In this document: positions 51,017-59,890 of the stretch, in pieces | How the letters are laid out: each line of letters begins with the position of its first letter | Position numbering within the stretch: the stretch's first letter is position 1 | Assembly: GCF_003002815.1 (NCBI RefSeq) | Contig: NZ_PVTF01000007.1 | Location: 496,001-560,000 of the forward strand | DNA from: Umezawaea tangerina | GTDB lineage: Bacteria > Actinomycetota > Actinomycetes > Mycobacteriales > Pseudonocardiaceae | DNA: 64,000 nucleotides | Direction: 5' to 3' | Notes under the pieces: model-generated | What the model saw: the letters and a program-made list of their open reading frames with translations, nothing else | Databases searched by the model: none | What the model was told of the DNA's origin: nothing | Position numbers and translations under genes: made by a program

Positions 51017-52186
51017 ATGTCGGACCAACGGACCGGGCTGTGGCTGATCGGGGCGCGCGGATCGGTGGCGACCACCGCCGTGAGCGGGCTGCTCGCGCTG
51101 CGGGCCGGGCTCGCGCCGCCCACGGGGTGCGTCACCGCGAGACCGGAGCTGGCCGAGGTGGACCTGCCGTCGTGGGACGACATCGTTGTCGGCGGCCACG
51201 ACGTCGTGACCACCTCGCTGGACAAGCGCGCCGAGCAGCTCGCGCACGCGGGCGTGCTGCCGCACCACCTGCTGCCGTCGCTGGCCGAGGGCCTGCGCGC
51301 GGCCGACGCGGAGATCCGCGACGGCTACCACCCGGCCACCCACCGCGGCGCCCAGGCGACCGCGGCCGACCGGCTCACCGCCGACCTCGTGTCCTTCCGG
51401 GAGCGGCACGGCCTGGCGCGCGTCGTCGTGGTCAACGTGTCCTCCACCGAACCGCCCGTGCCGCACGTGCCAGAGCACGACGACCTCGCGCTGCTGGAGG
51501 CCGCGCTGGCCGACCCGGAGCGGGCCGTCCTGCCGCCCAGCTCGCTGGCCGCCTACGCGGCGCTGCGCGCGGGCTGCCCGTTCGTCGACTTCACCCCGTC
51601 CGCCGGCGTCGCGCTGCCCGCGCTGGACCGGCTGGCCGTGGACCTCGGTCTGCCTTATGCGGGCCGCGACGGCAAGACCGGCGAGACGCTGCTGCGCACC
51701 GTCCTCGCGCCCATGTTCACCGCGCGCGGCCTGCGCGTGCGCTCGTGGTCGGGCACCAACCTGCTCGGCGGCGGCGACGGCGCGACGTTGCAGGACGCGG
51801 AGCACGCCGCGAGCAAGCTGGAGTCCAAGGCGCGCGGCCTGGCCGCGCTGCTCGGCGAGCCGGTGACCGCGCCGCTGCACATCGACAACGTGCCCGACCT
51901 CGGCGAGCAGAAGACCGCGTGGGACCACGTGTCGTTCGAGGGGTTCCTCGGCGCGCGGATGAGCCTCCAGTTCACCTGGACCGGCCTGGACTCCTCGCTG
52001 GCCGCGCCGCTCGTGCTCGACCTGGCCCGGCTGGTGGCCGCCGCGCACGCCGACGGGCAGTCCGGCGCGCTGGGCGCGCTGGCGTTCTTCTTCAAGGACC
52101 CGCTCGGCCACGACGAGCACCGCTTCGCCGAGCAGACCCGCGAGCTGCACGCGTGGGCCCGCGGGCTGGGGAGGTACGGCGCGTGA
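51017..52186 (+). CDS. Inositol-3-phosphate synthase-like protein
   Basis: The 389-residue protein has the myo-inositol-phosphate synthase fold: WLIGARGSVATTAVSG (NAD-binding), VNVSSTEPP, VDFTPSAGVALPAL, GRDGKTGETLLRTVLAP and SWSGTNLLGGGDG. These correspond to the NAD and glucose-6-phosphate contacts of MIPS. ATG 51017 (or GTG 51014) follows GAAGGG. It opens the ebo-like operon, overlapping UbiA by 4 bp. A dehydroquinate-synthase-like sugar-phosphate cyclase (EboD) occupies this slot in cyanobacterial ebo clusters, so a different cyclase may fill the same role here. Confidence 0.85.
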   Translation: MSDQRTGLWLIGARGSVATTAVSGLLALRAGLAPPTGCVTARPELAEVDLPSWDDIVVGGHDVVTTSLDKRAEQLAHAGVLPHHLLPSLAEGLRAADAEIRDGYHPATHRGAQATAADRLTADLVSFRERHGLARVVVVNVSSTEPPVPHVPEHDDLALLEAALADPERAVLPPSSLAAYAALRAGCPFVDFTPSAGVALPALDRLAVDLGLPYAGRDGKTGETLLRTVLAPMFTARGLRVRSWSGTNLLGGGDGATLQDAEHAASKLESKARGLAALLGEPVTAPLHIDNVPDLGEQKTAWDHVSFEGFLGARMSLQFTWTGLDSSLAAPLVLDLARLVAAAHADGQSGALGALAFFFKDPLGHDEHRFAEQTRELHAWARGLGRYGA

Positions 52187-53031
52187 GGGCCTACGTCGAG
52201 CTCGTCCGCGCGCCCGCCGCGCTCACCGTCCTGGGCGACACCGTCGCCGGGGCCGCCGCGTCCGGGAACCCGTTGCGCGGCAGGCGGGTGCTGCTGCCGC
52301 TGGCGTCGGTGGCGCTGTACTGGTCGGGCATGGCCCTCAACGACTGGGCCGACCGCGACCTGGACGCCGTGGAACGCCCGGAGCGGCCGGTGCCGTCCGG
52401 GCGGATCACGCCGAACCGCGCACTGGCCGTGGCCGCCGGGCTCAGCGCCACCGGTCTCGGGATCGCGGCGTGGGCGGGCGGCCGGGACTCGCTGAGCGTC
52501 GCCGTGCCGCTCGCGCTGGCCATCTGGTCCTACGACACCGTGCTGAAGTCCACTCCGGCCGGACCGCTCGGCATGGCCGCGTGCCGGGGACTGGACGTCC
52601 TGCTCGGCGCGAGCGGGGCAGGGGGAGCGCTGCCCGCCGCGGCGGCCGTGGCCGGGCACACCCTCGGCGTGACGGCGCTGTCGCGCGGCGAGGTGCACGG
52701 CGCGTCCGCGTCGGTGGCCCGCGCGGTGCTCGGCGGCACGGCGCTCAGCGCGGTCGCCGCCGTCGTCGGGCCGTCGGCGTCCTGGCGGCACCGCCTCGCC
52801 GGGCTCACCGCCGCCACCGGCTACGCCGTCACCGTCGGCCGCGCCCAGCTCGCCGCCGCGCGCACGCCCGACGCGGCGTCCGTGCGGACCGCCACCAAGG
52901 CGGGCATCCACGGCATGGTCCCGCTCCAGTCCGCGCTCGCGGCGCGCGCCGGGTCGGTCGTGGCGGCCGCCGCCGTGGCGCTGGCGCTGCCGCTGGCCCG
53001 GCGGCTGAGCCGGAAGGTGAGCCCGACATGA
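52183..53031 (+). CDS. eboC: UbiA family prenyltransferase, EboC-like (SCO3242 family)
   Basis: The 282-residue polytopic membrane protein has the first Asp-rich motif NDWADRDLD (residues 53-61; NDxxDxxxD), which binds the Mg-diphosphate of the prenyl donor. A cytoplasmic loop YDTVLKSTPAGPLGMAACRG follows, with DVLLGASG, typical of the EboC/SCO3242 branch. It is linked by GTGA at the start and ATGA at the end to its neighbours. It should transfer a prenyl group to a small polar acceptor, perhaps the product of the MIPS-like enzyme. Confidence 0.87.
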   Translation: MRAYVELVRAPAALTVLGDTVAGAAASGNPLRGRRVLLPLASVALYWSGMALNDWADRDLDAVERPERPVPSGRITPNRALAVAAGLSATGLGIAAWAGGRDSLSVAVPLALAIWSYDTVLKSTPAGPLGMAACRGLDVLLGASGAGGALPAAAAVAGHTLGVTALSRGEVHGASASVARAVLGGTALSAVAAVVGPSASWRHRLAGLTAATGYAVTVGRAQLAAARTPDAASVRTATKAGIHGMVPLQSALAARAGSVVAAAAVALALPLARRLSRKVSPT

Positions 53032-54461
53032 CCTTCCACCTCGGCTACGGCACCAACGGCTTCGCCAACCACCGCCTCGACGACGCCCTCGACATCATCG
53101 CCGGCCTCGGCTGCACGTCGGTTGCCCTGACGCTGGACCACCACCACCTCGACCCGTTCGCCGACGACCTGCCCGCGCGGGTGGCCCACGTCGCCGCGAA
53201 GCTCGACCGGCTCGGGCTGCGCTGCGTCGTGGAGACCGGCGCCCGGTTCCTGCTCGACCCGCTGCGCAAGCACCACCCGACGCTGGTCAGCGAGGCGCAG
53301 GAGGTCCGGGTGGACTTCCTGCTGCGCGCGGTGCGGATCGCCGCCGAGCTCAACGCCGACTGCGTGTCGTTCTGGTCCGGCATCAAACCCTCCGACGTGC
53401 CCGCCGACGAGGCGTGGCGGCGGATGCGCTCCGGCGTCGCCGCCGTCCTGGAGGGCGCCGAACCGCTCGGCGTCACCCTCGGCCTGGAACCCGAGCCGGG
53501 GATGTTCGTGCAGCACCTCACCCAGGCGCTGCGGCTGCGCGAGGAGCTGGGCGCGCCGCCGCTGTTCGGCGTCACCCTCGACGTGGGGCACTGCGTGGCC
53601 GTGGAACCCGACGACGCGGCCACCTGCGTGCGCCGCGCCGGCGGGCTGCTGGTCAACGTGCAGCTCGACGACATGCTGCCCGGCGTGCACGAGCACCTGG
53701 AGTTCGGCGAGGGCGAGCTGGACCTGCGCGGCACCCTCGCCGCGCTGGCCTCCGTCGGCTACGTCGGCGTGGCCGCGGTGGAGCTGCCCCGGCACAGCCA
53801 CGCCGCGCCCGACGTGGCGCGGCGGGCGGTGGAGGCGTTGCGCGCGGCCATGCCCGACGAGCCCGCCCGGCCCCGGCACCCGTGGCTGGCCGACGCCCAG
53901 CGCGCGGTGCGCCGCGACCCCGCCGTGGTCGGCAGGCTGTTCCCGGCGGTGGGCCGCCGGGTCGGCCGCGGTCCCGCCCGGCCCGACGACGACCCGCAGG
54001 GCCTGGTGCACGGCGGCGTGGAGGACGCCGCCCGCGCCGAGCTGCTCGGCGCGCTGGCCACCGTGCTGGACGACGCCGCGCTGTCCGCCGAGCTGCTCTC
54101 GCTCTACCGGCAGGGCGACGACGCGGAGAAGCGCGGCGTGCTGCGGGGGCTCGCCCTGGTCGGCGACCGGGCCGTGGCCGCGGGCCTGGAGATCGTCCGG
54201 GACGCGTTGCGCGCCAACGACACCCGGCTGGTCGCCGCCGCGCTCGGCCCGTTCGCCGCCGGGCACCTCGACGACCACGGCTGGCGGCACGGCGTGCTCA
54301 AGTGCCTGTTCACCGGTGTGCCGCTGACCGCGGTGGCCGGGCTGGACCGGCGCACCGACGACGAGCTGCTGCGCATGGTCTCCGACTACGCCGCCGAACG
54401 CACCGCCGCGGGGCGCGACGTGCCCGCCGACGCGGCCCGCCTGCTCGGGAGGGGTGAGTGA
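53028..54461 (+). CDS. TIM-barrel sugar isomerase/epimerase fused to EboA domain
   Basis: The 477-residue protein has two parts. Residues ~1-275 form an AP-endonuclease-2-like TIM barrel: FHLGYGTNGFANHRLDD, GLEPEPGMFVQH (metal Glu), TLDVGHCVAVE (Asp/His) and VELPRHSH. Residues ~280-475 match EboA: ELLSLYRQGDDAEKRGVLRG, LKCLFTGVPLTAVAGLDRR and MVSDYAAERTAAGRDVPAD. In many genomes EboA is a separate protein, so this is a fusion. The ATGA overlap with UbiA and the immediate start of the next gene keep it inside the operon. Confidence 0.87.
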   Translation: MTFHLGYGTNGFANHRLDDALDIIAGLGCTSVALTLDHHHLDPFADDLPARVAHVAAKLDRLGLRCVVETGARFLLDPLRKHHPTLVSEAQEVRVDFLLRAVRIAAELNADCVSFWSGIKPSDVPADEAWRRMRSGVAAVLEGAEPLGVTLGLEPEPGMFVQHLTQALRLREELGAPPLFGVTLDVGHCVAVEPDDAATCVRRAGGLLVNVQLDDMLPGVHEHLEFGEGELDLRGTLAALASVGYVGVAAVELPRHSHAAPDVARRAVEALRAAMPDEPARPRHPWLADAQRAVRRDPAVVGRLFPAVGRRVGRGPARPDDDPQGLVHGGVEDAARAELLGALATVLDDAALSAELLSLYRQGDDAEKRGVLRGLALVGDRAVAAGLEIVRDALRANDTRLVAAALGPFAAGHLDDHGWRHGVLKCLFTGVPLTAVAGLDRRTDDELLRMVSDYAAERTAAGRDVPADAARLLGRGE

Positions 54462-54462
54462 G

Positions 54463-54645
54463 ATGTGCCATGCCGACCTGCCCGTGACGGCACCGGCGGA
54501 CGGCCTCGTCCAGTCCGAAGTGGACGGCGCGCCGCGACCCGATCCCGCCGGCTTCCCGGGGTGGAGCGGCAGGCCGGTGCCGGACGACCTGCCCGGCGCC
54601 GCGGCCCTGTTCCCCGGTTTCGCGCCGCGCGGGGGTGACCGGTGA
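54463..54645 (+). CDS. Uncharacterised 60-residue protein in the ebo-like operon
   Basis: A short frame starts at ATG 54463 (GGGAGGGG upstream), one base after the previous stop, and its own TGA overlaps the EboE ATG, the same coupling used by all neighbours. It reads MCHADLPVTAPADGL, is Pro/Asp/Gly-rich, has one Cys-His pair at the N-terminus and ends ALFPGFAPRGGDR. I recognise no family. In many ebo clusters a TatD-like hydrolase (EboB) gene lies in the cluster; none is present here. It is probably a real gene, judging from spacing and codon use. Confidence 0.6.
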   Translation: MCHADLPVTAPADGLVQSEVDGAPRPDPAGFPGWSGRPVPDDLPGAAALFPGFAPRGGDR

Positions 54646-55793
54646 TGGACCTGTCCTACTGCACCAACGTCCACCCCGCCGAGGACCTGCGCGGCGTCCT
54701 CGCCCAGCTCGACCGGTTCGCCCTGCCGGTGCGCCGCCTGCTCGGCACCGACCACCTCGGCCTCGGCCTGTGGCTGTCCGCCGACGTCGCCGGGGGCCTC
54801 GCCGGGGACCCGGCGTCGCGGCGGCGGCTGCGCGCCGAGCTGGACGCGCGCGGACTGGAGGTCCGCACCCTCAACGCCTTCCCCTACGGCGGTTTCCACG
54901 ACGCCGTGGTGAAGCACTCGGTGTACCGGCCGCGCTGGACCGACCCGGAACGGCTGCGCTACACCACCGACTGCGCCACCGTGCTCGCCGACCTGCTGCC
55001 CGACACCGCCGTGGACGGCACGATCTCCACGCTGCCGCTGGGCTGGCGCACCCCGTGGACCTCCGCCGACGACGCCGCCGCGTTCGCCGCGCTCGACGAG
55101 CTGACGCGGGTGCTGCGCGCGCAGGCGGCGTGGACAGGCAAGCCGATCGCGCTGGCCGTGGAACCCGAACCGGGGTGCGTGCTGGACACCGTGCACGACG
55201 CGGTGACCCGGCTCGCCGGACGGGTGGACCCCGACCACATCGGGATCTGCCTGGACACCTGCCACCTCGCTGTGTCCTTCGCCGACCCGGCCGCCGCCGT
55301 GGCCGAGATCGCCGCCGCCGGGCTGCGCGTGGTCAAGGTGCAGGCGTCCGCGGCGCTGGAGGTCACCCGGCCCGGCACGCCGGAGGGCCGCCGCGCGCTG
55401 GCCGCGTTCACCGAACCGCGCTACCTGCACCAGGTCCGCGAACTCAGCGGGGGAGTGGTACTGGCCTCCGACGACCTGCCGCAGGCCCGCCGCGAGCTGC
55501 CCGGCCGCGACCCGTGGCGGGTGCACTTCCACGTGCCGCTGCACGCCCGCCCCGCCGCGCCCCTGTCGGCGACCACCGACGTGCTGCGCGAGGCCGTGCG
55601 GGCGCTGGCCGCCACCGGGCCGCTGCCGCACGTGGAGGTCGAGACCTACACGTGGAGCGTCCTGCCCGGTGCCGTCGGGCAGGACGACACCGGGCTGGTG
55701 CGCGGCATCGCCGCCGAGCTGCGCTGGGCGCGCGAGCACCTCGGCGCACTGGAGACCGTCCCGTCGACAGCAGGAGAAGGAGCGCGCCCGTGA
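54645..55793 (+). CDS. eboE: EboE-like metabolite traffic protein (TIM barrel)
   Basis: The 382-residue protein begins [20 protein letters not shown] and has [48 protein letters not shown] (metal Glu) and [13 protein letters not shown] (Asp/His), a diagnostic set for EboE. The late [15 protein letters not shown] and [13 protein letters not shown] segments are also typical. EboE is a xylose-isomerase-like TIM barrel required in ebo-dependent metabolite export in cyanobacteria. ATG 54645 or GTG 54642 may start. It overlaps the small ORF and the phosphodiesterase gene. Confidence 0.9.
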   Translation: MDLSYCTNVHPAEDLRGVLAQLDRFALPVRRLLGTDHLGLGLWLSADVAGGLAGDPASRRRLRAELDARGLEVRTLNAFPYGGFHDAVVKHSVYRPRWTDPERLRYTTDCATVLADLLPDTAVDGTISTLPLGWRTPWTSADDAAAFAALDELTRVLRAQAAWTGKPIALAVEPEPGCVLDTVHDAVTRLAGRVDPDHIGICLDTCHLAVSFADPAAAVAEIAAAGLRVVKVQASAALEVTRPGTPEGRRALAAFTEPRYLHQVRELSGGVVLASDDLPQARRELPGRDPWRVHFHVPLHARPAAPLSATTDVLREAVRALAATGPLPHVEVETYTWSVLPGAVGQDDTGLVRGIAAELRWAREHLGALETVPSTAGEGARP

Positions 55794-57184
55794 AACCGCT
55801 GGTCGTGATCGACGTCGTCGGGATGACCCCGGCGCTGCTGCCGCACATGCCCAACCTCGCCGGACTGGGCTGGCGGGCGGAGCTGGGCACCGTGCTGCCC
55901 GCCGTCACGTGCAGCGCCCAGTCCACGTTCCTCACCGGCCTCACGCCCGCCGAGCACGGGATCGTCGGCAACGGCTGGTACTTCCGCGACGTCGGCGAGG
56001 TGCACCTGTGGCGGCAGCACAACCGCCTGGTGGGCGGGGAGAAGCTGTGGGAGACCGCGCGCCGCGCGCACCCCGGCTACACCGCCGCCAACGTCTGCTG
56101 GTGGTACGCGATGGGCGCGACCACCGACGTGACGATCACCCCGAGGCCGATCTACCACGCCGACGGCCGCAAGTCGCCCGACGCCTACGTCCGGCCGCCC
56201 GAGCTGCACGACCGGCTCGTGGCGGACCTCGGCGAGTTCCCGCTGTTCCAGTACTGGGGGCCGACGGCGTCGATCGCCTCCAGCCGCTGGATCGTCGGCG
56301 CGGCCCGCAAGATCCTCGCCGAGCAGCACCCCGACCTGCTCCTGGTCTACGTGCCGCACCTGGACTACGACCTCCAGCGCTTCGGCCCCGACTCGCCGGA
56401 GGCGGTGGCCGCCGCGAGGGCCGTGGACGCGGAGGTCACGCCCCTGCTGGTCGACGCGCTCGGCGCGGGCGCCACCGTGGTCGCCCTGTCCGAGTACGGC
56501 ATCACCGCGGCGCGCCGGTCGGTGGACGTGAACCGGGCGCTGCGCGCGGAGGGCCTGCTGGAGGTCTACACCCAGGCGGGCATGGAGTACCTGGACCCGT
56601 GGACGTCGCGGGCCTTCGCCGTCGCCGACCACCAGGTCGCGCACGTCTACGTCGCCGACCCCGCCGACCTGCCCAGGACCAAGGCGGTCGTCGAGGCGCT
56701 GCCCGGCGTCGACCGCGTCCTGGACCGCGCCGGGCAAGCCGCGGAGGGGCTCGACCACGATCGCTCCGGCGAGCTCGTCGCCATCGCCGAGCCCGACGCG
56801 TGGTTCACCTACTACTACTGGCTCGACGACGACCGCGCGCCGGACTTCGCGCGCGGCGTGGAGATCCACCGCAAACCCGGCTACGACCCGGCCGAGCTGT
56901 TCTTCGACCCCGCCGACCCGTTGGCCAAGGCCAAGGCGGGGCTGAACCTCGTGCGCAAGAAGGTCGGGCTGCGGTACGCGATGAACGTCGTGCCGCTCGA
57001 CCCCGCACCCGTGCGCGGCACCCACGGCCGCCTCCCGGACAGCGCCGCCGACGGACCTGTGCTGCTGTGTTCGGACACCACCGTCGGGCCGCGCGAGAGG
57101 ATCGCCGCGACCGAGGTCAAGGACTTCCTGCTGGAACTGCAGGGACTGCGGGCACCCGCGGTGCACACGAGAGGAGAGCTGTGA
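55790..57184 (+). CDS. EboF-like alkaline phosphatase superfamily phosphodiesterase
   Basis: The 464-residue nucleotide pyrophosphatase/phosphodiesterase has the metal Asp ([14 protein letters not shown]8), the nucleophile region [19 protein letters not shown] (T40), [28 protein letters not shown] and the metal His in [11 protein letters not shown]. No signal peptide is seen, so it is cytosolic. In ebo clusters this enzyme (EboF) ends the operon and may release a phospho- or nucleotidyl-carrier. GTGA links it to EboE; its TGA shares one base with the next ATG. Confidence 0.87.
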   Translation: MKPLVVIDVVGMTPALLPHMPNLAGLGWRAELGTVLPAVTCSAQSTFLTGLTPAEHGIVGNGWYFRDVGEVHLWRQHNRLVGGEKLWETARRAHPGYTAANVCWWYAMGATTDVTITPRPIYHADGRKSPDAYVRPPELHDRLVADLGEFPLFQYWGPTASIASSRWIVGAARKILAEQHPDLLLVYVPHLDYDLQRFGPDSPEAVAAARAVDAEVTPLLVDALGAGATVVALSEYGITAARRSVDVNRALRAEGLLEVYTQAGMEYLDPWTSRAFAVADHQVAHVYVADPADLPRTKAVVEALPGVDRVLDRAGQAAEGLDHDRSGELVAIAEPDAWFTYYYWLDDDRAPDFARGVEIHRKPGYDPAELFFDPADPLAKAKAGLNLVRKKVGLRYAMNVVPLDPAPVRGTHGRLPDSAADGPVLLCSDTTVGPRERIAATEVKDFLLELQGLRAPAVHTRGEL

Positions 57185-58194
57185 TGAGCCGACCCGTCAC
57201 CCTGTTCACGGGCCAGTGGGCCGACCTGCCGTTCGAGGAGGTCTGCCGTCTCGCCGCCGGGTGGGGCTACGACGGGCTGGAGATCGCCTGCTCCGGCGAC
57301 CACTTCGAGGTCGACCGGGCGCTGGCCGAGCCCGACTACGTGCCCGCCAAGCTGGCGCAGCTGGAGTCGCACGGGCTCAAGGTGTTCGCGATCTCCAACC
57401 ACCTCGTCGGCCAGGCCGTGTGCGACGACCCGATCGACGAGCGGCACCGCAACATCCTGCCCGCCCGCATCTGGGGCGACGGCGAGCCCGAGGGCGTGCG
57501 CAAGCGCGCCGCCGCCGAGATCGCCGACACCGCCCGCGCGGCGGCGAAGCTGGGCGTGGACACCGTCGTCGGCTTCACCGGGTCGAAGATCTGGAAGTAC
57601 GTGGCGATGTTCCCGCCGGTGTCGCAGGCCGTGATCGACGACGGCTACACCGACTTCGCCAACCGGTGGAACCCGATCCTCGACGTGTTCGACGAGGTGG
57701 GCGTCCGCTTCGCCCACGAGGTCCACCCGTCCGAGATCGCCTACGACTACTGGACGACCCGCAAGTCGCTGGACGCGCTGGGCAACCGCCCGGCCTTCGG
57801 CCTGAACTGGGACCCGTCGCACTTCGTGTGGCAGGACCTCGACCCGGTCGGCTTCATCCTCGACTTCGCCGACCGGATCTACCACGTCGACTGCAAGGAC
57901 ACGAAGAAGCGGTTCGACGGCCGCAACGGCCGCCTCGGTTCCCACCTCGCCTGGGCGGACCCGCGGCGCGGCTGGGACTTCGTGTCGACCGGCCACGGCG
58001 ACGTCCCGTGGGAGCAGTCGTTCCGCGCGCTCAACGCCATCGGCTACACCGGACCCATCTCGGTCGAGTGGGAGGACGCCGGGATGGACCGGCTGCGCGG
58101 CGCCGAGGAGGCCGTGAAGTTCATCAGGGGGCTCGTGTTCGACCCGCCCGCCGCGGCGTTCGACGCCGCGTTCGCCACCCGCGAAGAATCCTGA
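57184..58194 (+). CDS. Cytosolic sugar phosphate isomerase/epimerase (TIM barrel)
   Basis: The 336-residue AP-endonuclease-2/xylose-isomerase-like barrel has [31 protein letters not shown] (metal Glu and His), [11 protein letters not shown] (Asp/His), YHVDCKDT and [12 protein letters not shown] (last Glu). The set of two Glu, Asp and His matches the metal site of 3-keto-glucoside epimerases and hydroxypyruvate isomerase-like enzymes. It starts on the last base of the phosphodiesterase stop (TGATG). Given the Gfo dehydrogenase and DUF1080-like domain nearby, it may epimerise or isomerise 3-keto sugars. Confidence 0.88.
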   Translation: MSRPVTLFTGQWADLPFEEVCRLAAGWGYDGLEIACSGDHFEVDRALAEPDYVPAKLAQLESHGLKVFAISNHLVGQAVCDDPIDERHRNILPARIWGDGEPEGVRKRAAAEIADTARAAAKLGVDTVVGFTGSKIWKYVAMFPPVSQAVIDDGYTDFANRWNPILDVFDEVGVRFAHEVHPSEIAYDYWTTRKSLDALGNRPAFGLNWDPSHFVWQDLDPVGFILDFADRIYHVDCKDTKKRFDGRNGRLGSHLAWADPRRGWDFVSTGHGDVPWEQSFRALNAIGYTGPISVEWEDAGMDRLRGAEEAVKFIRGLVFDPPAAAFDAAFATREES

Positions 58195-58208
58195 GAGGAC
58201 AGCCTGCA

Positions 58209-59045
58209 ATGACGCACAGCCCGTCCAGAAGAGCAGTTCTCGGCGCACTGGGGGCGGCCGCGGCCGTCGCGGCGCTCCCCGGCGCCGCCGCCGCGACCGG
58301 CGGCGGCCACCACCGCGTGCCCCGCGAGTCGATCAGCATCCAGCTCTACACGCTGCGCGGGATCATCGGCGACAACCCGGCGCCGGTCTTCGAGGCGCTG
58401 GCCGACATCGGCTACCGCAAGGTGGAGCTGGCCGGGACCTACGGCCGCACCGCGGAGGAGCTGGCGAAGCTGCTGCGCCGCTACCACCTGGCGTCGACGT
58501 CCGCGCACGTGGGCATCGACGGTGACCTGGACAAGGTCGTCGCCGACGCGAAGGCGCTGCGCAACACCTACGTCGTGGTGCCCTACGTGAACTACCCGAC
58601 GCTGGCCGAGTGGGTGTCGTTCACCCAGCGGCTGGACGCGGCGTCGAAGGTGCTGCGCAAGGCCGGGCTGAAGCTGGGGTACCACAACCACGCACACGAG
58701 TTCGCGCTCCTGGAGGGCAAGCGCCCCTACGACGTGATCACCAAGGGCACGTCCCGCCGGGACGTCCACCTCGAGATCGACCTGTACTGGGCGATCACGG
58801 CCGGGGTCGACCCGGTGGAGGTGTTCCGGCAGAACCTGCCGCGCGTGCGCCAGTTCCACGTCAAGGACCGCAAGCCCGACGGGAGCTTCGCCGACCTGGG
58901 CAAGGGCACGATCGACTTCGCCCGCATCTTCCGCGGCACCTGGCACCAGCACGTGGACGAGTACATCGTCGAGAACGACGAGCCGGTAGACGCGCTCGTG
59001 ACGGCCGAGGTCGGGTACAAGTACCTGCGCGACATCAGGTTCTGA
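58209..59045 (+). CDS. Tat-exported sugar phosphate isomerase/epimerase (TIM barrel)
   Basis: The 278-residue protein has a twin-arginine signal (SPSRRAVLGALGAAAAVAAL) with AAA near residue 29 as a likely cleavage site, and no lipobox Cys. The mature TIM barrel has ISIQLYTLRGIIGDN, YRKVELAGTYGRTAEEL, GYHNHAHEFALLEG (His/Glu), LEIDLYWAITAGVDP and FHVKDRKPDG. It is the exported counterpart of the preceding cytosolic barrel, with 14 bp between genes and GAGAGGAC before ATG 58209. A strong terminator follows. Acting outside the cell fits the secreted dehydrogenase/hydrolase at 46081. Confidence 0.9.
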   Translation: MTHSPSRRAVLGALGAAAAVAALPGAAAATGGGHHRVPRESISIQLYTLRGIIGDNPAPVFEALADIGYRKVELAGTYGRTAEELAKLLRRYHLASTSAHVGIDGDLDKVVADAKALRNTYVVVPYVNYPTLAEWVSFTQRLDAASKVLRKAGLKLGYHNHAHEFALLEGKRPYDVITKGTSRRDVHLEIDLYWAITAGVDPVEVFRQNLPRVRQFHVKDRKPDGSFADLGKGTIDFARIFRGTWHQHVDEYIVENDEPVDALVTAEVGYKYLRDIRF

Positions 59046-59080
59046 CCGGGCCGCGCGCTCCCGGTCGGGGCGCGTGGTGG

Positions 59081-59113
59081 ACGGGGTGGCGCGGGCGGTC
59101 CGCGCCACCCCGT
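59081..59113. terminator. 14-bp hairpin ending the operon, shared with convergent gene
   Basis: ACGGGGTGGCGCGG (59081-59094) pairs perfectly with CCGCGCCACCCCGT (59100-59113) over GCGGT. It lies between stops at 59045 (plus) and 59119 (minus). Confidence 0.75.
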
Positions 59114-59118
59114 CGCCG

Positions 59119-59559
59119 TCAGCGCTCCCGGTTCATGATCGGACGGCGGAAGCTGCCGTAGGTGTACTTCCCGGTGATCCGCAGCTGTTCGTCGAAGTGG
59201 AAAAGGTCCGTGCCCTCCCAGCTCATCCGCCTGCCGTAGCCCGCGCGGAGGAACCAGCGCAGCACCGCACCGGAACCGCGGGTGTGCTCGGGCGCGAGGT
59301 CGATCCTGCACGTCCAGCGGATGGCCGCCCGCCGGGCGGGCTCGTCGATGAGCCGGTCGTGCTCGTCGAACGTGATCAGGCCGAACCGCCCCGAGAACAG
59401 CGGCTCGAACGCCGCCCTGATCTCACCGCGCCCGCGGTGGGTCTTCCCGTCGCCGGGCAGGTACTCGGCGTCCTCGGCGAAGAACTCCATGGCCCGGTCG
59501 AGGTCCTGCACGTTGAAGCTCTCGACGAACCGGTCGATGGTGCTCGCTGTCGTGGTCAT
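59119..59559 (-). CDS. SnoaL-like/NTF2 superfamily protein
   Basis: The 146-residue protein begins IDRFVESFNVQDLDRAMEFF with AEDAEYLPGDGKTHRGRGEI, and ends WEGTDLFHFDEQLRITGKY, the typical SnoaL-like helix-then-sheet pattern. In this subfamily the pocket binds a small hydrophobic ligand or acts as an isomerase. GGGAGAAC precedes ATG 59559. No operon partner is present; the divergent neighbour is a lipoprotein hydrolase. Confidence 0.82.
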   Translation of the reverse strand: MTTTASTIDRFVESFNVQDLDRAMEFFAEDAEYLPGDGKTHRGRGEIRAAFEPLFSGRFGLITFDEHDRLIDEPARRAAIRWTCRIDLAPEHTRGSGAVLRWFLRAGYGRRMSWEGTDLFHFDEQLRITGKYTYGSFRRPIMNRER

Positions 59560-59890
59560 CTGGGCGTTCTCCCGCTCGGCGCTCGTCTTCCGCGGCACAG
59601 TCTGCCTCCCCACCACTTGCCGGTAGTCACCCCCGCGGGTGAGACGGGGCCACCGCGCGGTGTGAGGACGGGAGCGCGCCGCCGGGGAGGCCCGCACCGG
59701 GATCTGGCCGGCGCGGCTGGTCGTCCGCGCACAACCCGGCCGCGCGGGTTTGCGCCCGAGCCCAAACCGCCGCGGTGATCGGCTCGATAGGTTCGGAGGA
59801 GCCGGCGAGCCCTGGTGCCGCCGTGCGATCACCCGGCGCGGACCCAGCGGGGTCCGACGCTGTCCGACGAACGACCACAAGGGATTCCCC
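59560..59890. other. Divergent intergenic region
   Basis: This 331-bp gap separates the SnoaL-like and lipoprotein genes. It holds GGTTTG (59747-59752) paired with CAAACC (59763-59768) over 10 nt as the only clear inverted repeat. No gene is seen; it should contain both promoters. Confidence 0.45.
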
